Shown here piece after piece: positions 12,061-24,581 of a stretch of DNA of 64,000 nt. A model generated the notes under the pieces. The model ran no database searches. It was not told where the DNA came from and worked only from the letters and a program-made list of their open reading frames with translations. This DNA is from Sipunculus nudus. Its lineage: Eukaryota > Annelida > Sipuncula > Golfingiida > Sipunculidae. The position numbers and the translations under genes are program-made. The number at the start of each line of letters is the position of its first letter. The stretch's first letter is position 1. The DNA lies in contig CM049307.1 of assembly GCA_026874595.1 (NCBI GenBank), positions 42,230,362-42,294,361 on the forward strand, given 5' to 3'.

Positions 12061-12800
12061 TGGTTATATCTCTCTATGTATTTCCCCTAAATGTCTCTGT
12101 CTTCCTCTGTATTTCCCCTGAATGTCTCAGTCTTTCTCTGCATCCTCCCTCAATGTCTCTGTCCTTCTGTGCATTTCCCCTAAATGTCTTGGTCTTCCTC
12201 TGCCTTTCCCCTCAATGTCTTGGTCTTCCTCCCCATTTCCCTCAATGTTTCTGTCTTTCTATGCATCTTTCCTCAATGTCTCTGTCTTCCTCTGTATATC
12301 CCCTAAATGTCTTGGCACCCCTCTACATTCCTCCTCAATGTCTCAGTCTTCCTCTGCATTTCCCCTCAATGTCTCAGTCTTTCTCTGCATCCTCCCTCAA
12401 TGTCTCTGTCCTTCTGTGCATCTCCCCTCAATGTCTCTGTCTTCCTCTGTATATCCCCTCAATGTCTTGGCACCCCTCTACATTCCTCCTCAATGTCTCT
12501 GTCTTCCTCTGTATATCCCCTCAATGTCTTGGCACCCCTCTACATTCCTCCGCAATGTCTCTGTCTTCCTCTGCATCTCCCCTCAATGTCTCAGTCTTCC
12601 TCTGCATTTCCCCTCAATGTCTTGGTATCCTTCTGCATTTCCCCCAATGCCTTAGTCTTCCTCTGCATTTCCCCTCAATGTCTCTGTCTTCCTCTTCATC
12701 TCCCCTCTATGTCTCTGTCTTCCTCTGCATTTCCCCTCAATGTATTTGTCTCTCTCCACAACTCCCTTCAATATGTCTCTCTGCATTTCACTTCCAGATC
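12060..12800 (+). repeat. 31-bp pyrimidine-rich minisatellite
   Basis: About 23 copies of a unit such as AATGTCTCTGTCTTCCTCTG followed by a variable 11-bp C/T end. Variant units (GTCTTGGCACCCCTCTACAT) recur in blocks, so the array grew by multi-unit duplications. As 31 is not a multiple of 3 and the unit lacks stop codons, all three forward frames stay open, for up to 264 codons. The Ser/Leu/Cys-rich peptides are artefacts of the repeat. Confidence 0.9.
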
Positions 12801-13118
12801 TCTTTGAATGATTTTAAATGTTTTCTCTACTTCTGCAGGTTATCTCTCAGCATCATCCCACATTATCACTTTCACCATTGTCTTGTTCTCTCTCCATGGT
12901 CCCTCAACATGTTTCCCATCATGCTTCAGTGTCTCTCGATCTCTTAGCGTTGTGCCTCAATGTCCCTTTCAGTACCAAGTACACTCATTTCAAGCTGCAT
13001 GTTCCTTTTTTCTTTTTCAACACTAACTGCTAAAAATTCATCCTTGATACGATGATTATGTTGATGGGTTCTTCAGTCTGCCAATGGGGATGTGCATTCA
13101 CTACACATCTATTATACT

Positions 13119-13290
13119 GTAAAACCTCAAAATTACAATCACTAGTGGGACCTTGATAAGTTATCTCATTTTTTAGGGTCGTTGTCAAAGCAAGGTCATA
13201 TATAAAGAGCAAAAAAGAATTGTGACTGTGAACATGTGGTTGTTCTTTTTGAGGTGGTGGCTGAATGAAGGTTGTTGTTAGGTGATGTTT
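13119..13290. mobile_element. pogo/Tigger-like miniature element (copy 1)
   Basis: The left end is TA followed by CTGTAAAACCTC; the right end reads GTTGTTAGGTGATGTTTC. It aligns with 45240-45392 through the shared landmarks GGGACCT, ACATGTGGT and GTGGTTGTTAG/AGGTTGTTGTTAG. CAGTGAAACCTC-type ends next to TA are typical of pogo/Tigger-like miniature elements. Confidence 0.5.
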
Positions 13291-13664
13291 CCCCATTCAG
13301 TCAGTGAGAGTATAATTTGGTTTGCCTTACTTCAGGTCATTATGTTTATTTTACATTTTAATGTTTTGTATATATTAACTATTATCAGTTTTTTTTTCAA
13401 CATGAAAATATATAAGGAGACATCACCGGCAGATATGCTCATACCATGAATAGCTAAAGCAACCTCAGCAAATAAAACACATTTAAAACAGCATAATAAA
13501 GGCCAGCATACAAAACTGCCAAGAGATGTATTGGCTGGTAAAAAATGTGACAAAATCACAATGTGGCAGACACAATATTGATTTATATGTAATAAAAACA
13601 GTGTCATACAATATCACTTCACTAGCTGTAAATGTTTTATGTACCAGATGGTGCCAACTCATTC

Positions 13665-13666
<2 letters not shown>

Positions 13667-13749
<83 letters not shown>
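13667..13749. repeat. (AT)n microsatellite
   Basis: A perfect AT run of about 83 bp, the longest dinucleotide repeat in the window. Confidence 0.97.
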
Positions 13750-13750
<1 letters not shown>

Positions 13751-13754
<4 letters not shown>

Positions 13755-14299
13755 TCTAAATGTGGTAAAAAAACATTAACATTATGACAAATCTCATGAC
13801 AAAACATTAAAACAAGTTAAAAAGTATCATACCTCTGTCTCAGGAAGATATTATGTTTTCCTTTTGGTTTGTTGGTTGGTTAATATGTTAGCAACTTTAC
13901 ACAAGAAGTTCAATGAACATATTTTTATCTTACAAATAAGCTGGATATGGAACCAACTATTTATGTTGCCTAAACAGCTCTGCTTATATACCAAAAGAGC
14001 TCAGTTTGTAAACATAAACAAAAAAATCTTCTACCTTAATTCTATATCAAAATTTCTCACAGTCCTTTCACTGTTAAAATTTCAATAATTCTGCCAAAAA
14101 TAATTTAAAGAAACTTGAACAAGGGCCACCTTAGAATAATGTTTTTGCAATTTTACGTAAGTTAAGACTACAGTTTTTTTAAATATTTTTTTAGGTGGAG
14201 GTACTACTTTTATTTTTTTAAATGCTAGCTTAACTAAGTATATATGTACATCTGCAGATGGACTTCATTCCACTTTTGGACTTCATGACAGAGCAGTAT
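13751..14299. other. Gene-free AT-rich stretch
   Basis: No exon or repeat boundary can be supported. An open frame at 13864-14088 has random composition. Confidence 0.3.
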
Positions 14300-15454
14300 C
14301 ACACGCTTTATCTCATTTTATATCCTGGCTTCAACCAGGCCCAGTGACTACTGCACCTGCAGGCCCTGGGTCATTCCACAGAGGAACCTCCAAAGGGGGT
14401 GCACTTGTTTGTGAGTGAAACACGGCTATTGGGCATGGCCTTCCCAATAAGCCTGCTGAGTGCTCACCCTGGGTGAAAGAGGCTAAAATTACAAGGTTTT
14501 TGCCCGTAAAAAAACTGGTCGATGTAGGTGGCACCACAAAAACCTCAATTTCAAATATGAGTCATGTAACTAACATTTGCACAAAACTTGTTGATGCTAG
14601 CTCCTGTTGTTATTGAGATTTTTATGTGAGTATATGCTATTTAGCCAAATAACTATGTTCAAACTCCTGTACTGCCTCAGCCAAAATTCATCAAACCCAA
14701 ACCATTTGAACAAACTTGAGAGAGCTGATCTTTGGGATCATTTCTGTGAAATATTGAACAATTTAGCTGAATGATTTCAGAGAAGAATTTCAAAGGTTTT
14801 CAAGCTTTTTCCCTGTAAAATGTAAGTTGCTGCAGGTGGCACCAAAAAACCTCAATCCAATAAAACATTTGATATGTGACAGATTTCTGCAAAAAAAATT
14901 GGGGATGCTAGCTCCTCTATTCCTAAGAAATTATGGTTTATTTACTGACCAATGGCCCTGTACAAAAAAGGTTGATGCAAGTGGCGCCACCAATACCTCA
15001 ATTTCAAATATGACTCGTGTGACCAACATATGCATAAAATTTAGTAATGATAGCTCCAGCCGTTTCTGAAACTGTAATTTTAGTATCCTTTTTTGGCCAA
15101 ATGACTAAGTTCAGCTTCCTGTAACTCGGCCAAAATTCACCCAACTGGAACCATTGGAACAAACTTGAGAGACTGTTTCAGGGATTATTTCTGTGAAATA
15201 TTGAACAGTTTGGCTGGACAATTTCTGAAAAGATTTTTAATTTTTTAGCCTTTTCCTTAAAAATCTAAGCAAGTGCAGGTAGCAAAAAAAAAAAAAAAAA
15301 AGTAACAAGCAAAATCTGATAGTTTTTAAGATGACTGAATTTTTGCATACAATTTGGTGATGCTAGCTCCTGTAGTTTTTGAGATAGTATTAAAGTACGA
15401 ATGATGGCTGACAGGACGACACCACACCATCTTATAAGCTCAGAGGTTCGCTGA
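14300..15454 (+). mobile_element. Helitron-like element, right portion (copy truncated on the left)
   Basis: Repeated paragraphs share TGATGCTAGCTCCTG, TTTCTGTGAAATATTGAACA and AGGTGGCACCAC with the right halves of 39469-43560 and 54130-56244. The right terminus is AAGCTCAGAGGTTCGCTGA, ending in CTGA (15451-15454) where the other copies end in CTAA. That fits the CTRR 3' end of Helitrons. The characteristic left end is missing, so this copy is truncated or its left side has decayed. Confidence 0.55.
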
Positions 15455-16372
15455 AAAATGACTCTGCAGCATGCAGTGTTTATGAATACATATGGGCTGT
15501 TAATGATAAAGCAGACATGCAGGTAAAATGTGTGGTTAAAAAAGATCCCAATTTGCATTTCAAATCAGATCATCAACAAGCAGAATACACACAAATGTGG
15601 GTAACCTCAGTAGTTAACAAGCAAACACAGAATCAAATCATGTGTGTAAGCTGATACAAAAATGTCCACAAAAACTAAGTAGCCTCACTACTATGCGTGT
15701 TAAATAATGCACATTAGCTTATAGCAGTCATAATGGGAGTTAATAAATAAAGCAGTTACGGCTCCGTATAGCTAACAATAGTAACCTGTACAAATGTCTG
15801 CGGGCAAGATGTTACAAAACTGACAGTCTGCTACTGCTGCCTGTAAACCAGTCCACAATTAATCAATATCACAAACAGACCAGTACTGAGTGCTGTCAAT
15901 AATTAATACAGACACTCTCCAAGGCTGTACAAGTATAGCTGTACATGTTATCATTATTACCAATACAAGAATATTTCATGCCCTGACTACTTAATCAGTG
16001 CCTCTGTGTAAGACATCCTGGTCTTAAACAATAAACCTGGTTCACACCGACCAGGGGGGTTACTGTTGTTAATTACGGTGTATGATAGTACCTAGTAATG
16101 ATAATGTGGTTTATGATATGTAATAGTGATACTATGTATATGACAAATACCAATGTAGTAGTCTGTGTTAATCTTTTAGGCCTGCCAAATTACTCTTTTT
16201 AAAAGATTCACTCTTTTTTAAAGATTTTTTTATTTCTTCTGCTTTCCATCAGTACTCCTAATTGCCTCTTTTCTATTCAGTGAAAATGTTTCATATGAAA
16301 GATTTGGGGTTTTGAACAAACCAGAATTCATGAACTGGCATTCATACAGTAAAACTGTTAGACCTAAATTAG
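15455..16372. other. Gene-free stretch
   Basis: AT-rich with no exon or repeat I can delimit. A segment with several TTAATAA/TAACAA motifs around 15560-16050 has no recognised identity. Confidence 0.3.
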
Positions 16373-16800
16373 AGATTTCACCATTTGTCTATAACACTCC
16401 AAACTGAGAGGCTCTCATTAGAGGTACATTGTATGAGCATTTGTCTATAAAAACTCTAAACTATGAGGTTCTAATTAGAGATGACATTTTTTTCTATAAA
16501 ACACAAAACTGTGGCTCTATTTAAAGATTTAAAAAATGTTGTCTATAAATTCATAAACTATGAGGCTCTATTTAGTGATTTCATCTTTCTTTCTATGATG
16601 TAAAACCTAGAGAATATAATTAGAGATTTCACTTTTTTGTCTATAATATACTGTAAACTATGAGGCTATAATTAGAAATTTCACCATTTTGTCTATCAAA
16701 CTCTATATTGTGAGGCTATAATTAGAGATTTCACTGTTTTGTCTATAATATACTGTAAACTATGAGGCTATAATTAGAGATTTCACCTTTTTTTGTCTAT
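16373..16800. repeat. Diverged 50-52 bp tandem repeat
   Basis: About eight units built on AGAGATTTCAC, TTTTGTCTATAA, ACTGTAAACTATGAGGCT and ATAATTAG. Unit length varies from roughly 46 to 57 bp. The last three units are the most alike, which suggests recent growth at the right side. Confidence 0.75.
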
Positions 16801-17439
16801 ATAAACTCTGGTAGTGTTCTGAGCATGGACCTTCTGCCCACTACATGTATTCCAAATCTTTCACAACCGACTGTCAAATTTCTTCCCCAGTTTATATACC
16901 AGTACATTTAAATCAAGATATTCCAAAGATTCATGGTCCTCTACATCAGTTTACAAAAAAAAAAAAACTTTCATGATTTTCAATTGTGGCACAAAAAATA
17001 AGCAACTCCATGGGCAGCCAAAATGACAGTTAAGTTCAAAACCCACTTTACTAATGTACATGTTCATTATTTTCTTTCTGTATGTTCTGCTTTCAGTTTA
17101 GAAAAGTTACATACATTATATCTTTATGATATGAATAAGCACGTTTTCATGATATATTTAAGCAAAGTGGATTAATCCTGTCACTCCATCTGGTGCTGGC
17201 CATGGGAATATACAATACTGAAGTATAAATTAAACCAGTTCACACAACGTATACTTAACATAAAGGGAGTGGTGTATTATATTATGACCTCGTTTAAGGT
17301 GTCCTTATAGACATCCCATAAGGACCTAGCTATGTTAGTGTTAAGGCTACAGCACTGTGGATATGATTTAATTGTCCTCTGGATTGACCCATTGTAGTAA
17401 TCTATGGTTGTACATCATTCTCTAAACAACAAGTGGATG

Positions 17440-17720
17440 TAAGCAAAACTGGAAAAGTTACAGATGATGCCACCAGTCTTTTGCAGCAACCAAAGTTCTT
17501 CAAGATCAGTTGGTATGCCAAATTTCATGTCAATCTATTCAGCTGTTCCTGAAATCTGGCCTTTTCATGTCTTTTGCTAATGAAAGTCACTCCATAGGTG
17601 CTGAAATCTATGTTTTGCCATTTAATCTTAGACAACCATAAAACTGATGGTGCCATCTAGTTTTGCCTGAGAAGAAGTAGTGCCACCAGTAATTCTCTTT
17701 TGCTTCATATATTATCTAAG
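17440..17720. repeat. Dispersed repeat fragment with GATGCCACCAGTC blocks
   Basis: Contains GATGCCACCAGTCTT, GATGGTGCCATCT and GTGCCACCAGTAA, matching the GTGCCACCAGTCTT blocks at 28439 and 28604. Boundaries cannot be set. Confidence 0.4.
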
Positions 17721-18063
17721 CTAAAGAAGAGAAGACAACACATGTGCTGTACTGTTGACATGGCTGATACTGGCCCAGCCAGCTCTCTAAACAATGTGAA
17801 TAAGGTGGATGGCTGAGAGGTTTTATGTTTATTGTGACCAATTTTGAGGAAAACTTTGAGATGATAGCTCTAGGCCGGTGAGATAGCTTAAAGTAGACTT
17901 TTGTAGATGCCACACTTAGCCCAGCACAAAAGTGTCCAATAGACATGAATAGCATAGCTTCAGAGGTACAGCAAGAATTCAGACAAGTCAGCAGAGCAGT
18001 AGCACCCATGCTTACTCGGTGCTAAACTATCTAAACACCCCAATCAACGGCACAAAGTCTGTT

Positions 18064-18112
18064 AGGTGCTTGTCTAGCACCCATTTGTTTGGTGCTTGTC
18101 TAGCACCCATTT
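18064..18112. repeat. Short direct repeat containing hairpins
   Basis: GGTGCTTGTCTAGCACCCAT occurs twice in tandem. Each copy carries the inverted pair GGTGC/GCACC. Confidence 0.7.
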
Positions 18113-18302
18113 AACAAATGACTGAAAGTGATCTTATGCTTTCAACATTAGCAATTTCACATATTAGGAATATTTCACAAACTAGGAAAATTTCAAATAT
18201 TAGAAATATTTTCAATTTCAGTTATTATCTCACCTTATGCCAAGCAAACAACAGGTTTGCAGTGAGTTAGAAATGCAACAGGATTTGTTAATTTGTTAAT
18301 TA

Positions 18303-19330
18303 TTTTAATGTGTGTGATCATGTCCATTAATGTGTATGTATATGTCCTTTAATGTGTATGTACATGTACTTTAATGTGTATGTACATGTACTTTAATGTG
18401 TATGTTCATGTCCTTTATTGTGTATATGTAGATGTTCTTTAATGTGTGTGTTCATGTCCTTTAATGTGTATGTGCATGTTCTTTAATGTGTAGGTACATG
18501 TATTTTAATGTGTATGTACATGTCCTTTAATGTGTATGTGCATGTTCTTTAATGTGTATGTACATGTATTTTAATGTGTAAGTACATGTCCTTTAATGTG
18601 TATGAGTATGTTCTTTAATGTGTATGTACATGTATTTTAATGTGTATGTACATGTCCTTTAATGTGTATGTGCATGTTCTTTAATGTGTATGTACATGTA
18701 TTTTAATGTGTATGTTCATGTCCTTTATTGTGTATATGTAGATGTTCTTTAATGTGTGTGTTCATGTCCTTTAATGTGTATGTGCATGTTCTTTAATGTG
18801 TAGGTACATGTATTTTAATGTGTATGTACATGTCCTTTAATGTGTATGTGCATGTTCTTTAATGTGTATGTACATGTATTTTAATGTGTAAGTACATGTC
18901 CTTTAATGTGTATGAGTATGTTCTTTAATGTGTATGTACATGTATTTTAATGTGTATGTACATGTCCTTTAATGTGTATGTGCATGTTCTTTAATGTGTA
19001 TGTACATGTATTTTAATGTGTATGTTCATGTCCTTTATTGTGTATATGTAGATGTTCTTTAATGTGTGTGTTCATGTCCTTTAATGTGTATATGTACATG
19101 TCCTTTAATGTGTATGTAAATGTCCTTTAATGTGTATGCACATGTCCTTTAATGTGTATGCACATGTCCTTTAATGTGTATGTATATGTCCTTTAATGTG
19201 TTTGTTCATGGCCCTAATGTTTATGTACATGTCTTTTAATGTATGTATGTACAAGTCCTTTAATGTGTATGTACATTTCCTTTTATGTGTATGTAAGTAT
19301 ACATATACATGAATGTTCTTTAATGTGTGA
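18303..19330 (+). repeat. 22-bp minisatellite with exact 310-bp higher-order repeats
   Basis: The monomer is close to TTTAATGTGTATGTACATGT plus CC or TT. Inside the array 18411-18720 and 18721-19030 are identical to the eye over 310 bp (14 monomers) and a partial third copy starts at 19031. The marker monomer containing TTTATTGTGTATATGTAGATG recurs exactly every 310 bp. The flanking monomers are unordered variants. Confidence 0.93.
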
Positions 19331-20419
19331 GTGTAAACCCACAGGTGCCCAGGAGCAGAGAGGATGATTGGCAGCAATCAGGACAATCATGCCCTGGGTA
19401 CTGGGGACGGTTCTACCATTCCAGTCAGTGGTCACTTAGTGTTGACCCCCATGTGTTGACCCCACTGGCGTCAATACTAGCTATTTCTATTGATTGTCCT
19501 TGCCTGGACGTTATACAATCCTACTAGCTACACACGGCATAATTAACCTTCAATTAGGTGTCTCCTTCAAGGTGCTTGTATAAATCCTTTAATTATCATG
19601 TGGAACAGAAATAACTTAACCTTGCACAAGCTGCTATAAATCAAGCATATAATACAGAATTACAAAACTTGCATGTTACAGAACATGCCATACACAGAAA
19701 TCCATTGACGGTTGGCTATATTTGAGACCATGGCAATAAATGTACTTATAATTTCATCGCTCAACTGATGAAATTCTTTGTTTCACCAACTTGGGTGAAA
19801 AATAAACTACTCTTTCTCTCTTTATCTCTCTCTCTCTCAAAGGCATTCATACATTTACAGATATACAATTGTGTACATTTTGATAAATTAGAAATTAATT
19901 TATATCACATATTTAGTAAGTTTTTGTAATTTTTACTCCTTTTAAGGGTTTAACTCTTATGAACTTACCAAAGATATTTGCACATTAACATAACCATTGT
20001 TATATGAAAAACATATGAACATAATATTCATGCAAAATCTTAACAATTTTAAAAGGACCTAAGGAAACATGGAATAAGTGGAAAATCTTCTTCAATAGTG
20101 GCAGATACACCAAAAATTTGATACTATATATAATTTCAATCTTTCTTATTATACATCAGATATGCTACATGGTTAAAGTTCCTTAACATGTAGGCAGATG
20201 AGGCGTCATATTCATGAAGGTTTTATTTTTGCGATAGTTTCCCTTTCGTGAACATTGTGAATTTAAAACCCTCACAAGCAAATAGCCAGCCACTGTTCAT
20301 ACCTGTACATACATATCAGGTCAAGATAAAGCTCCTTAAAGGGCTCATTCACCTATCTGACCTTTATAAACTAAAGGTAATCCCTTGGAACTTTTATAAA
20401 AATAGGCCAGAAAGCGTGG
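19331..20419. other. Mostly gene-free stretch after the minisatellite
   Basis: A GC-richer patch (19340-19530) follows an acceptor-like CCCACAG and is open in one frame (EDDWQQSGQSCPGYWGRF...), but no family is recognised and no splice partner is seen. A CT run lies near 19810-19838. The rest is plain AT-rich DNA. Confidence 0.3.
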
Positions 20420-20720
20420 ATATCACCACACACAGGTTGCTTGTTTTGTTTATATCAACATGTTTTTAATATGTGGGGCCCAACCAAAATAATAAAAACA
20501 AATTTAACAAGGGCATCTGGCAGCAAATCAGATAACCCAGAGCTTTGCAATTGGTGTTTTGCAACAAGTGACCTTTCTTCCTCCACATATATGCAACCTA
20601 TCATCTTAGGTTACAGGTTTTTTCACGTTTATCAACATTGCTGTGTTTACAAACATATTGTTGATAAACAAGTTCATACATCTTCATGAAGGCATTATAA
20701 GAACTTTTCACAACCAAAAT
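20420..20720 (+). repeat. Dispersed repeat, copy 1 (pair with 62075-62335)
   Basis: Shares ATGTGGGGCCCA, GGCAGCAAATCA, CAGAGCTTTGCAATT and GGTTACAGGTTTTTT with 62101-62300 in the same order and spacing, clearly diverged. No terminal repeats or coding capacity are seen; family unknown. Confidence 0.6.
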
Positions 20721-21586
20721 TACACAGAGGAAGCCAGAAATCACACATTCTTTTTCAAAAGATAGTTGAATATGCACCTATAATATAAAACATTTTGAAA
20801 GTTTTATTATTAAACATTTTTAGTTTTTGACTATTCGTAAGAGTGAAGGAAATTATAAATCTCAACATTATAGAAATAATAAAGAAAGATTTGAAATGTT
20901 ATGATGAAGCATGATAGATATATTAAAGGTACATATTTCATTCTAATTGTGTACATATTTCATCCTGAGGATATCCCGTACAGAGTGGATTTATATAAAT
21001 GCTGTCATATATAATGTGTGAAGAACAAGTACATGGTTTATCTGTTTGTAACAAATTTAGGTCAGAGTTTCTGGTTACTACCACCAGTTGTTTAGCCATG
21101 CATAAAATGGTTGACTATCATAGTGTTTGTTTCTGTACAGCTGTTGACGTTTCCCTTCGTTCTGAGCACCACGCTCATGTTATTACTATGGTGGCTGCAT
21201 GTATGTAACAGTTATTGACTTGTCAGGAAGTGGTGGGTGTGGAGATGTCAATTAAACAGTCTCCAACAGTGTGTGCTCGGTGGCCCACGCAGCTCTGCAA
21301 AATAATGCTAATTCTGTTCTATCCCATGATACTATATAAGCTTTGTGCTTTTAACTAGTTGTAAAAGAATGTTTCCCTTTGGCTTTAGCTGAAAGAATTG
21401 ATGAAAGAAGTCATAAAAATGGCAAGGGTCACAGGATTTCAGTAAAAATTTAAATCCTGTTTATGTGTCCTTTGTAGTAGAATGTATTTAACAGGTAGAG
21501 TTCAAGCAAGTTCTAAAAACAAGACCTTAGAGTATTTTTTCTAGATTAAATATGTTTGTCTTCAATATTTCAGGACCCTTTTTAGC
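20721..21586. other. Gene-free stretch
   Basis: No exon is supported. An open frame at 20999-21208 lacks splice signals and has AT-rich codon positions. Confidence 0.3.
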
Positions 21587-22400
21587 TTCCTCTGGCTTTA
21601 GCTTCTTCTAGTTTACTCCCTCAATTTGTTTTTCCCCTTTCTTCCTTTCCCCTTTCATCATTTTATCTTAAATTCTAATCCCCCAAAAATCATTCCTTTA
21701 TCCTTTATCTTAATTTTTGCTTTATTCATTCCTCTTGAAATGTTTGATTTTCATTCTTCTCCCTATGTTATCACACTAATATATTTAAGCTCTTATTACT
21801 TTTGAGTGCCTTCCTGTCTGATTTTCTAGTTTTCTTGTTTTATTCTATTCTTCTTTCTGTTTTTTTATCATGTTAATCCTATATTGTTAATTTTCTTCCA
21901 ATCTTTCCTTGTTGACCATCTACATGTTCAACTTTCTTTAATCCTTTTTTTATTGTCCCCTTTATATTTTTGCTATTTATTTTTCTATCTTTTTTATTGA
22001 ATCTTTCTCCTCTTTGTCTTTTTGTCTTTGATTTCTTCCCTTATATATCTTTCCTCATTTATTTTTACATTTTCTTCTATCACTACTCTCTTATTTTTTC
22101 TGCCCTCTTCTTCTCATTATTTTTTTTTTCTCATTAATTATACATTTTTTCCCTTTCTATTATACTTATTCACCTGCTATGTTTTCTATCTATTAAATCT
22201 CTATTAATTCCTGTTTATCTTTTCTCTCTTCTTCTCCTATCCAGATTCCATAGCCTTCTCATACCCTTTCTCTTCTCTCTTTTGTTTTTTGTTTCTGCTT
22301 TTTTTCTTTTCTGCTAATTTCTTCCTTGATCTTCTTCCAATATTCCTATTTTCCTCCTTTTTTGTTATTTTCCTCTCTTTTTTTTAAAAATTTTTCTGAG
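21587..22400 (+). repeat. Pyrimidine-rich strand of about 800 bp
   Basis: The + strand is overwhelmingly C and T (TTCTT, CTTTT, TTCCT words) with scattered A and very little G, with no fixed unit. Short frames inside it are low-complexity Ser/Phe/Leu peptides. Confidence 0.85.
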
Positions 22401-22599
22401 CTGTGGCTGCCTCCCATAAATGAGTGATGATCTCTTCTGTAAACATATATTATTATAAAGGGCAGAGTTTCACTTGCTGCATGCACTGTTGGCATGACTA
22501 TTATGCAATATTCATTAGATCTGGTTCAAGATTTAGAAAATTTTATTTCAAAAGCTAGAAACTACATAATAAGGATATTAAAGTACTGGTATATCAGGT

Positions 22600-22710
22600 A
22601 GTGGTGGGCCGATCATCGAGTTTTTTCGAAAGTCAGTCGGTTTGCTGCAACTTTCAAGCACTCAATTATGAAAGGCAACTATCGATTACATCATATACTC
22701 ATGATTGTTT
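22600..22710. mobile_element. hAT-like element end
   Basis: Contains AGTGGTGGGCCGATCATCGA, a terminal sequence typical of a widespread group of hAT miniature elements. The partner end is not located. Confidence 0.4.
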
Positions 22711-23928
22711 TTACCAGAATGTCTTTGAGTTATAGGCAAACATTACTCTTCCATTTTTTTCATCATTCCGCGCTTCATATATGAGTCTGTGTTCCCAAAT
22801 ATCCTCCTTATATAACTGAGTATGACACGGTAGATGAGAGAACGGAGGACTTTATTAAACCTCTGTGAACTGGCAGGAAGCTGCAGAATTAGCGGAGAGT
22901 TTTCTAACGAGATGTTCATTGCAAAATATGGGCGCTCTGGTGTAAAAATGCTCCATTATGCTCCAGGTCTATGCCAATTTTGCGAGATTCTCTTAGAAAT
23001 AATCTCCTTAACTGATGTCAGGTGCCACTGCCACATGAGTAATTATTTTTTTAGCTTTCAATTACTTATTTTTTAATTTTTACCAAAAATTATATGGGCC
23101 TTTAATTTTTCTGGCAGGCCTGTGAAACCAGTATGCATGTCAGCAGTCATCATAATTGTTATAAAATGAAAGTCCTGGTAATGAAGTCAAAATGATACGC
23201 GGGAGCATTCATGAGGGCCAGCAAGTAGATGTCCTGAACTGTGATTTAATTCTTGATTACTATAATTAATAAAAATGAAACTTTGAATAGCATATCTTAG
23301 TGATAAAAGGAAAATATAAAAAAGGCAAAATTGTCTGGATAATGATCTGACAATATGATAGAGTATTAAGTATTTTCTTTATTTCAAAATAACAAAGTAT
23401 CAATAATTGTTCTGGTATTATACGGACAGACTTTGATATGACTTGTGGTCTTAACCAAGATACATGCCATCTCAGATGATATTATTACTTTTATCTAGAT
23501 TAAAGACAGGTAAAAAATACTATAAAGGTAATTATTCAGTTATGACTATCCAGCAATATTGTATTTAGTAAGCACAATGGTCTCAATGACTCACAATTCA
23601 ACTGTATCATGTGACGAAAGTGGTGAAATAGGGCATTATGAAGTCTGTGCGCAGCTTTACCAAGAGCAAATTAATCTGTTTATGTTGATTATTTTAAATG
23701 GATTCTGTTGAAATAAAAAAAATATGTGCTTTATGAGGACCTGGCTAATTTTTAAGTAGCTATTTATCTAGAGTGTATATTTTTGGTTACAGTTTTAGTA
23801 TATAATTAATAATTCATGTTTTAATTATTTAGCTCATTATAGGATTTATATGATGTACATGTAAGAAACATATGTCTAAGGTGGGTGATGAGTAGATATT
23901 CCAGCTGCATGCTTTCATCTCTGGTAGG
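22711..23928. other. Gene-free stretch
   Basis: Nothing beyond AT-rich sequence can be supported. The frame at 22834-23076 has no acceptor or donor of quality. Confidence 0.3.
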
Positions 23929-24140
23929 GGTGTAACAATGCATCAAACAATCAATGCATTGAATTGCAAGCCTTTGATTATTATCGATTATTAACCTCTG
24001 AATCAATTAATTTCATCTATTATTTTTTTTTGCATGTACCATCCCAAAGTCTCCTGAGAGATCTAAAAGCTGACAGAGCAATTTGTTTTAACAAAGTTCT
24101 TTACCATGTATGTTCACTAAATCTACTTAAAACATTCATT
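23929..24140 (+). mobile_element. hAT-like element (copy 1; pair with 30090-30527)
   Basis: Starts TAGGGGTGTAACAATGCATC and continues with GCATTGAATTGCAAGCC, TTATTAACCTCTGAATC and TTTTTTGCATGTACCATCC. The reverse strand of 30090-30527 carries the same words in the same order. TAGGGGTGTAA ends fit the hAT superfamily. The right end is not located. Confidence 0.55.
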
Positions 24141-24581
24141 AGTTGACAAGTCCACTTGCACAGAAATTAACATATGTGGCAGTGACAAAAAGATGGAGGG
24201 CTACATTTTTTCTTTTGTTTACTGAAATTTTCTAACATTCAGTTTTGTTAAACTTGCTTATATATTCTAAAAATAAAAAAAAATTACTAATTAAGAAGAA
24301 TTTAATTGAAAATTTATTTGAAGGATCAATTCTAAGGGCTCTCACAATTCACAGACCTATTCTCTGGGTTTAATCTTAAAACAGTCGAAAAGTTGTTTTA
24401 AATTCATATTAGACCCAACAAAGTGAAAACCATTTTAAAGCTAGTAAAGTAATTTTTCTTAATGATGTGTATTGATAAAATATGTTTTAATTTTCATATG
24501 ATATTAAAATAATTTAAAAGTCTGAATATTGACAAATGTGCCATTTTAAAAACCTGGTAAGAACAAACCATTTTTTATTGG

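Noticed and set aside
12122-12947. Long open frames in three frames encoding Ser/Leu/Cys-rich repeats
   Set aside because: They are by-products of a stop-free 31-bp minisatellite; no start context, splice signal or frame preference.
18303-19330. CRISPR array
   Set aside because: Units are contiguous 22-bp monomers with no unique spacers, and the setting is eukaryotic.
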